Shown piece by piece: positions 62,001 to 64,000 of a stretch of DNA of 64,000 nucleotides; position 1 is the stretch's first letter; the number at the start of each line of letters is the position of its first letter. Origin of the DNA: Turritopsis dohrnii (Eukaryota; Cnidaria; Hydrozoa; Anthoathecata; Oceaniidae); NCBI GenBank assembly GCA_027922465.2, contig BQMF02000659.1, positions 1-64,000 on the forward strand, read 5' to 3'. The position numbers and the translations under genes were made by a program. A model generated the notes under the pieces. That model saw only the letters and a program-made list of their open reading frames with translations. It was not told the origin of the DNA and ran no database searches.

Positions 62001-63439
62001 GGGATTCATCAATTTGAAAGGGTACAATCTATATACCCACCACTATGGCTGATTTGCTATTCAATATATAATAACTCCATTTTAGTGTTAGTGTTTTTAA
62101 TTTGTGGCCGTATGAAACTTTATATAAAACATTAGCTAGGGTTCTAGTCTTCAAGACATTCTTTAAACAAATTATGTAGATAATTAAAAAGTAAGCGGTT
62201 TTCTGAAACGATAATGGAGGACAAAAGAAACAATTGAATTAATTTGTTCTTGTATAACTGTACAATGTGTCCACAAGAAAGCAGCACCTGGCTTAAAACA
62301 CAAATAACTTTTCGATTATTTGCTAATATAATGGGGCCTTTATGCAATTGGAAAGAAGATTTTTTGATCTTTCCAAAAACATAAGTTGCTATTTGTAACA
62401 ATTCTTATTTTAAAGAATATTAACTATTTCTTCTTTCGAAACGGTTCTTAATTTTGTAATGATCAATAAATCAGACGGAAAATTATCGAAGAAAAACACA
62501 CAGATTAACTTCTTAAAAATCAAAAAGATTTCATGATCGGAACAAAAGAAAATACCTTATTAAAATTTCATTAAAAAACTGTTAATCGATTTTTTAGAAA
62601 TTAATGGTTTAAATCAGCGTGTGTTTCTTCAATAACTTTCTGAAGAATAATCATTTTCTTGAAACTTTTATATCTGAAAAAGGGCTTTCTTGTGATGTAA
62701 ATTTCGAAACATTTTGACAAATAATTTTGACACTGAAAGTTTGCGGATAGGCTTTTCTGAGATACCCTCTACTTAGAAAGAGAAAAATATTTTCCATGTT
62801 GGTATAAAAACTGAAAAAAAACAAGCACGAAAAACTTAAGATATGCTTCTTGAAAGCTAGGTACACACTTATTTGTGGACACACTGTATAACTCTATGTA
62901 TGGTACTTGAGTTCTTTCTTACGTAAATGATTTTGGTTATTATCAGTATCATTTTGTAAAAGGGAAATTTATCTTCTTATTACTTATCTGTTTGGTTTTA
63001 CAATTGCTGGCGTATAAGGCATTGGAAAGTATCAGTATCAAACTTTTGTTTGTTTTCGACTATTGTGTGGTTCTCCTAGACATAGCGTTTTTTTTGTAAA
63101 AAAAGTTTACTGTTTCCTAGCAAATTAATAAATTCAATTCAATTCTTACTCACTCCACAATCTTTTTATATTTCTATGTGACAACTACTATAATTACAAG
63201 ATAATTATTTCAGATCTAAACTTTTTCCATGTTTTGCAGGGTTGGTGCAAATGAAAGTTTATTCCATTACCGAGGTGGTCCGAGGAAATGTCGTACTGAA
63301 CGTCCAAAACGTTACTGCACTTGTGATGATGTTGATGTTGGTAATGCTGATAAAAGAAATGTCAGCTGCGATAACGATTGCACACAACGACCGAAGTATT
63401 TAAAAGGATTCCGGGGATGGAAGAAATTAGCTTTTTCAG
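38017..63439 (+). CDS. VWDE-like secreted protein (partial; 11 exons seen)
   Basis: Exons are 38017-38068, 47755-47931, 48112-48318, 48458-48520, 49096-49346, 59052-59141, 59434-59754, 59885-60022, 60238-60423, 60703-60929 and 63240-63439. All junctions have GT-AG borders and keep frame. The product has a signal peptide (MAAFVLMLMLLVG), a D8C domain, a beta-rich linker and a vWD domain starting GDPHVHTFDG and ending with GLCGTFDDNRYND. This order is that of von Willebrand factor D and EGF domain proteins, extracellular or surface proteins; vertebrate VWDE is one member. EGF repeats would lie to the right of the window. Introns 1 and 5 are 9.7 kb each and full of mobile elements. No stop or frameshift was found, so the gene looks functional. 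Confidence 0.88.
39619..40234 (-). mobile_element. Harbinger-type element, 616 bp
   Basis: Termini TACCCCATTCACACCAA and TTGGTGTGAACGGGGTA (after one or two mismatches) are inverted, and the flanks repeat TTA (39616-39618 and 40235-40237). A 3-bp TTA/TAA duplication is the mark of PIF/Harbinger. Tandem AAACAAG/TTTTAAT motifs lie just inside both ends. It carries a Myb-like exon on the minus strand and no transposase. Confidence 0.82.
39890..40052 (-). pseudogene. Myb/SANT-like exon of Harbinger element
   Basis: From ATG at 40052 the minus strand reads MAAKTRARHWDDKETQILL, then KWSEENIQEKL and IWEEIAEYIKAAGY, the three-helix Myb/SANT type found as the second protein of Harbinger elements, where it guides the transposase to the ends. 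A TAG interrupts after SCTRKK and a TGA follows GYTDR, so it is not functional. Confidence 0.7.
40547..41928. mobile_element. 1.4-kb TIR element
   Basis: GCTTAGGTCAAACGTATCCA at the left and TGGACACGTTTGACCTAAGC at the right are inverted, and subterminal ATCCAACAT/ATGTTGGAT repeats extend the similarity over about 90 bp. No domain was recognised in the short open frames inside. The target duplication is not clear. Confidence 0.65.
43343..44206 (-). mobile_element. Helitron-like element, minus copy (864 bp)
   Basis: Starts A|TCTATATAGTAATAGCC at 44206 on the minus strand and ends GGGCGGCTAG|T at 43343. Its body is the inverted duplicate of 44495-45349 over nearly its whole length. The (CAAA)n and (CAGA)n microsatellites at about 44135-44188 lie just inside the 5' end. 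The 3' hairpin present in the plus copies is mostly deleted here. No Rep/helicase. Confidence 0.6.
44135..44188. repeat. (CAAA)n (CAGA)n microsatellite
   Basis: Six or so CAAA units followed by seven or so CAGA units in the 5' end of the minus Helitron-like copy. The matching place in the plus copy (about 44518-44545) is a plain GTTT tract, so the CAGA part expanded after the copies separated. Confidence 0.85.
44495..45349 (+). mobile_element. Helitron-like element, plus copy 1 (855 bp)
   Basis: Begins TCTATATATTAATAGCCG and ends with the stem GGCGGCGAGCGACGCCGCC followed by TTGGCGGCT, where the next copy starts at once. It faces the minus copy head-to-head, with 288 bp between them, so the locus is a large imperfect palindrome. 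A long T run lies at about 44938-44958. Confidence 0.6.
45350..45831 (+). mobile_element. Helitron-like element, plus copy 2 (about 480 bp)
   Basis: Starts TCTATATATTAATAGCCG directly at the end of the previous copy and ends with GGTGGCGAGCGATGCTGCC then TTGGCGGGTAG|T. The 5' 70 bp resemble copy 1, but the body differs and instead resembles 46400-46790 (ATTGCGACGTTTAGGGAGAA, CTCGGTAACCAATAGGGATAA). Confidence 0.55.
45832..46288 (+). mobile_element. Helitron-like fragment with GGTAAAAAG-type end
   Basis: Starts TATTATACTAATACGCGATT right after the previous copy and ends in a stem TAAAAAGTTTTTACC, then CGGGTTACTA|T at 46288. The end matches those of the elements at 27101 and 46843. It seems to be a second family nested or joined in tandem. 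Confidence 0.5.
46294..46843 (+). mobile_element. Helitron-like element, 550 bp
   Basis: Starts TCTATATATTCATGAAAAG five bases after the previous end and closes with GGTAAAAAGTTTTAACC, GGGTTA and CTAG|T at 46843. TC start, hairpin and CTAG|T end fit a Helitron. The body shares blocks with 45400-45780. Confidence 0.55.
47755..49346 (+). CDS. VWDE-like exons 2-5: D8C domain and linker
   Basis: The domain begins DPCISHV, has GWSTTWYRFTSMAGGMMPTK, then NSCGTIGSVWVSGAHPT, and closes with CPMSYCAG. The pattern WYRF...MP..C....CG...W..G.HP is that of the D8C domain of uromodulin and VWDE. Eight or so cysteines should form its disulfides. Exon 4 is a 63-base Cys-containing bridge, and exon 5 codes for an Ig-like or beta-rich linker (TCRIHPKD...ITWYQGPP). 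Confidence 0.85.
49589..50030. mobile_element. MITE with TACAGTGTGTTTC end, intron 5
   Basis: TACAGTGTGTTTCAAAAATA at the left and GCATTACGAAACACACC at about 50010-50030 at the right are inverted. A third end, TACAGTGTGTTTCGTAATG, lies at 50126 and leads back through the same 3' sequence (GGAAATTTTAAAG), so parts of a second copy follow in opposite orientation. TA-flanked ends of this kind are typical of mariner-derived MITEs. Confidence 0.55.
50645..51121 (-). pseudogene. 2A peptide fused to a protease-like fragment
   Basis: From ATG at 51004 the minus strand reads MSRLLKPLSFLAIVLCSSII, a signal-like hydrophobic stretch, then QSGDIELNPGP at residues 23-33 (DNA 50906-50938). D-I-E-x-N-P-G-P is the 2A consensus at which the ribosome skips a bond, between G32 and P33. 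Signal-plus-2A leaders are known in invertebrate non-LTR retrotransposon proteins and some host genes. The next 70 residues contain GRTAGSQCMFMSLSA and NDLDAILKIGNDLY, recalling the start of papain-fold proteases with a catalytic Cys, but this is tentative. Only the first part of a protein remains, and the reading ends after FRTIPTSKSQ. It lies in antisense in intron 5 of the VWDE-like gene. Confidence 0.6.
51130..53338. other. Intron 5 stretch without recognised content
   Basis: AT-rich DNA with two related segments near 51270-51400 and 51700-51800 (shared GCACTATGTGA/GACACTAAATGA, CTTTATTTTGTTAG/CTTTATTTTGGGAG), which suggests a diverged duplication of about 400 bp. No gene, RNA or clear element end was found. 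Confidence 0.4.
53339..53690. repeat. 352-bp direct repeat with the empty target site
   Basis: GAACCTGGATTTATTCAAAG through AAACACTAATC is repeated from about 53691, where it is split by the 3.5-kb transposon and resumes at 57339-57550. The first copy has CACCTTCAAACGCGG intact (about 53474-53488), which is the pre-insertion sequence with a single TCAA. The repeat includes TAATAAGCGCC motifs that also occur near 43030 and 44340. Confidence 0.85.
53834..57338 (-). mobile_element. 3.5-kb TIR transposon, copy 2 (inverted)
   Basis: Ends CACGTCTGTTTCC and GTAAACAGACGTG, flanked by TCAA at 53830-53833 and 57339-57342. Every part of 21219-24720 is matched in reverse, including the nested MITE and the telomere-like tract, with only scattered substitutions. 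The uninterrupted target in the neighbouring duplicate proves a simple insertion with a 4-bp duplication. The few differences from copy 1 imply a recent spread. Confidence 0.9.
55142..55533. mobile_element. 392-bp TTAA MITE nested in transposon copy 2
   Basis: Same length and position as the one in copy 1, flanked by TTAA at 55138-55141 and 55534-55537. It travels as part of the larger transposon. Confidence 0.75.
58062..58272. repeat. Tandem duplication of about 105 bp
   Basis: TCGTACTGAATGTGCTCGCA to CAGATATTGCGG occurs twice in a row (from about 58066 and 58172), with a few substitutions. A short GGACGGACGGACAGACAG tract follows at about 58296. Non-coding intron 5 DNA. Confidence 0.75.
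58405..58690. mobile_element. Partial copy of the TACAGTGTGTTTC MITE
   Basis: GTTAATCGACCATTAAAAAT to GAAACACACTGTATGTA matches, in part, 49820-50030 in the same sense and 49589-49670 in reverse, and ends with the inverted TACAGTGTGTTTC terminus at about 58670-58685. It is a rearranged or truncated family member. Confidence 0.5.
59052..63439 (+). CDS. VWDE-like exons 6-11: linker, vWD domain, Cys-rich exon
   Basis: Exon 6 continues the linker (VYCKVESYFANSP, SNEFFAGFK). Exon 7 has CMDGTENCKVLVEL and a repeat-type QPGPVGQT. Exon 8 opens the vWD domain with GDPHVHTFDGFHYDHYEVGD, exon 9 has a CxC pair (SVSCDCGVA), and exon 10 ends it with LCGTFDDNRYNDM. Exon 11 is Cys-rich (CRTERPKRYCTCDD, CDNDC) and leads out of the window after a GTGAGG donor. 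Confidence 0.85.
60930..63239. other. Intron 10 of the VWDE-like gene
   Basis: AT-rich, no exon, element end or RNA was recognised. The bounding sites are GTAAAC and TTTTGCAG. Confidence 0.5.
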
Positions 63440-64000
63440 GTGAGGATGAGTTTAATATGCTTGTACAAGAAGTTAAGTCGTTCATACGTCTCTTTTTAAC
63501 AGTCTCGAAAAATTGTTATCTTTGTTTTCTTTATTATTGTTATTTTTTGTTCTGTTCCTACTGTAGTTAAGGTCTGAGAACGACTACATGTGTCATACGT
63601 CATGTTCTATTGAATTTGTCAATGCTAACCTATGGACAGAAAACGTTAGTGAATGAATGCGTAAAAAGAGGTGAAAATTACAATACTTTGGAACGAATAG
63701 TCAAACCTCCGTAAGACACACCTCGTGCGAGTGGAAAATTATCCGTCCTATAGCGGTTTATTTTTGTTAGGTTAGTACTTTAAAAGGAGGTACAGAGGAG
63801 GGGCCGGGGACAGAAAATAATAACTTTCAGACTTACTTTGAGACATTGATGCCTTATATCATCCGTATTTATTTACTGTGTTTAAATTCTATTTCAATAG
63901 AATCTTATTTTAGTTAGTTTGTCTTTATGGTTGGACTTTTTCCTGGTTATTCAAGTATTGGTGATTTTTAAAGAATGCTTCAGAACCATCCAAAATATTA

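Overview
The window reads as nuclear DNA of an invertebrate animal, most likely a cnidarian (this assignment is an inference). It is AT-rich, its genes are split by GT-AG introns, it holds interstitial TTAGGG-type telomere motifs, and its only clear host gene is a secreted VWDE-like protein. Most of the rest is mobile DNA in several states of decay. There is no bacterial gene organisation, rRNA, tRNA or CRISPR array that I can recognise.

Region 1 (about 1.8-21.1 kb) is the most unusual part. It holds three head-to-tail units of a composite element. The best-preserved unit has a spliced superfamily 3 (SF3) helicase gene (+), a block of inverted repeats, a small acidic gene (+), and a convergent tyrosine recombinase gene (-). 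The recombinase has an N-terminal C2H2 zinc finger and a C-terminal telobox-like Myb/SANT domain. Unit A (1.8-9.7 kb) keeps the helicase, but its recombinase is frameshifted. Unit B (9.7-15.4 kb) keeps the acidic gene and a recombinase broken by one TGA, while its helicase is replaced by four 0.5-kb satellite repeats. Unit C (about 17.4-21.1 kb) has a recombinase that lost its first catalytic arginine, plus a helicase remnant. Each unit carries palindromic arrays between helicase and acidic gene.

Region 2 (21.2-36.8 kb) holds one copy of a 3.5-kb terminal-inverted-repeat transposon, a two-gene divergent locus with a zinc-finger-like protein, two Helitron-like elements, and a decayed P-element-family transposase whose N terminus looks like a ZAD zinc finger.

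Region 3 (38.0-63.4 kb and beyond) is the VWDE-like gene on the + strand. I could join eleven exons in phase: signal peptide, D8C domain, a linker, a vWD domain and a following Cys-rich exon; the gene runs off the right edge. Its two 9.7-kb introns are full of transposons: a Harbinger-type element with a Myb exon, tandem Helitron-like elements, TTAA and TA MITEs, a 2A-peptide fragment, and the second, inverted copy of the 3.5-kb transposon, whose empty target site survives in a neighbouring duplicate.
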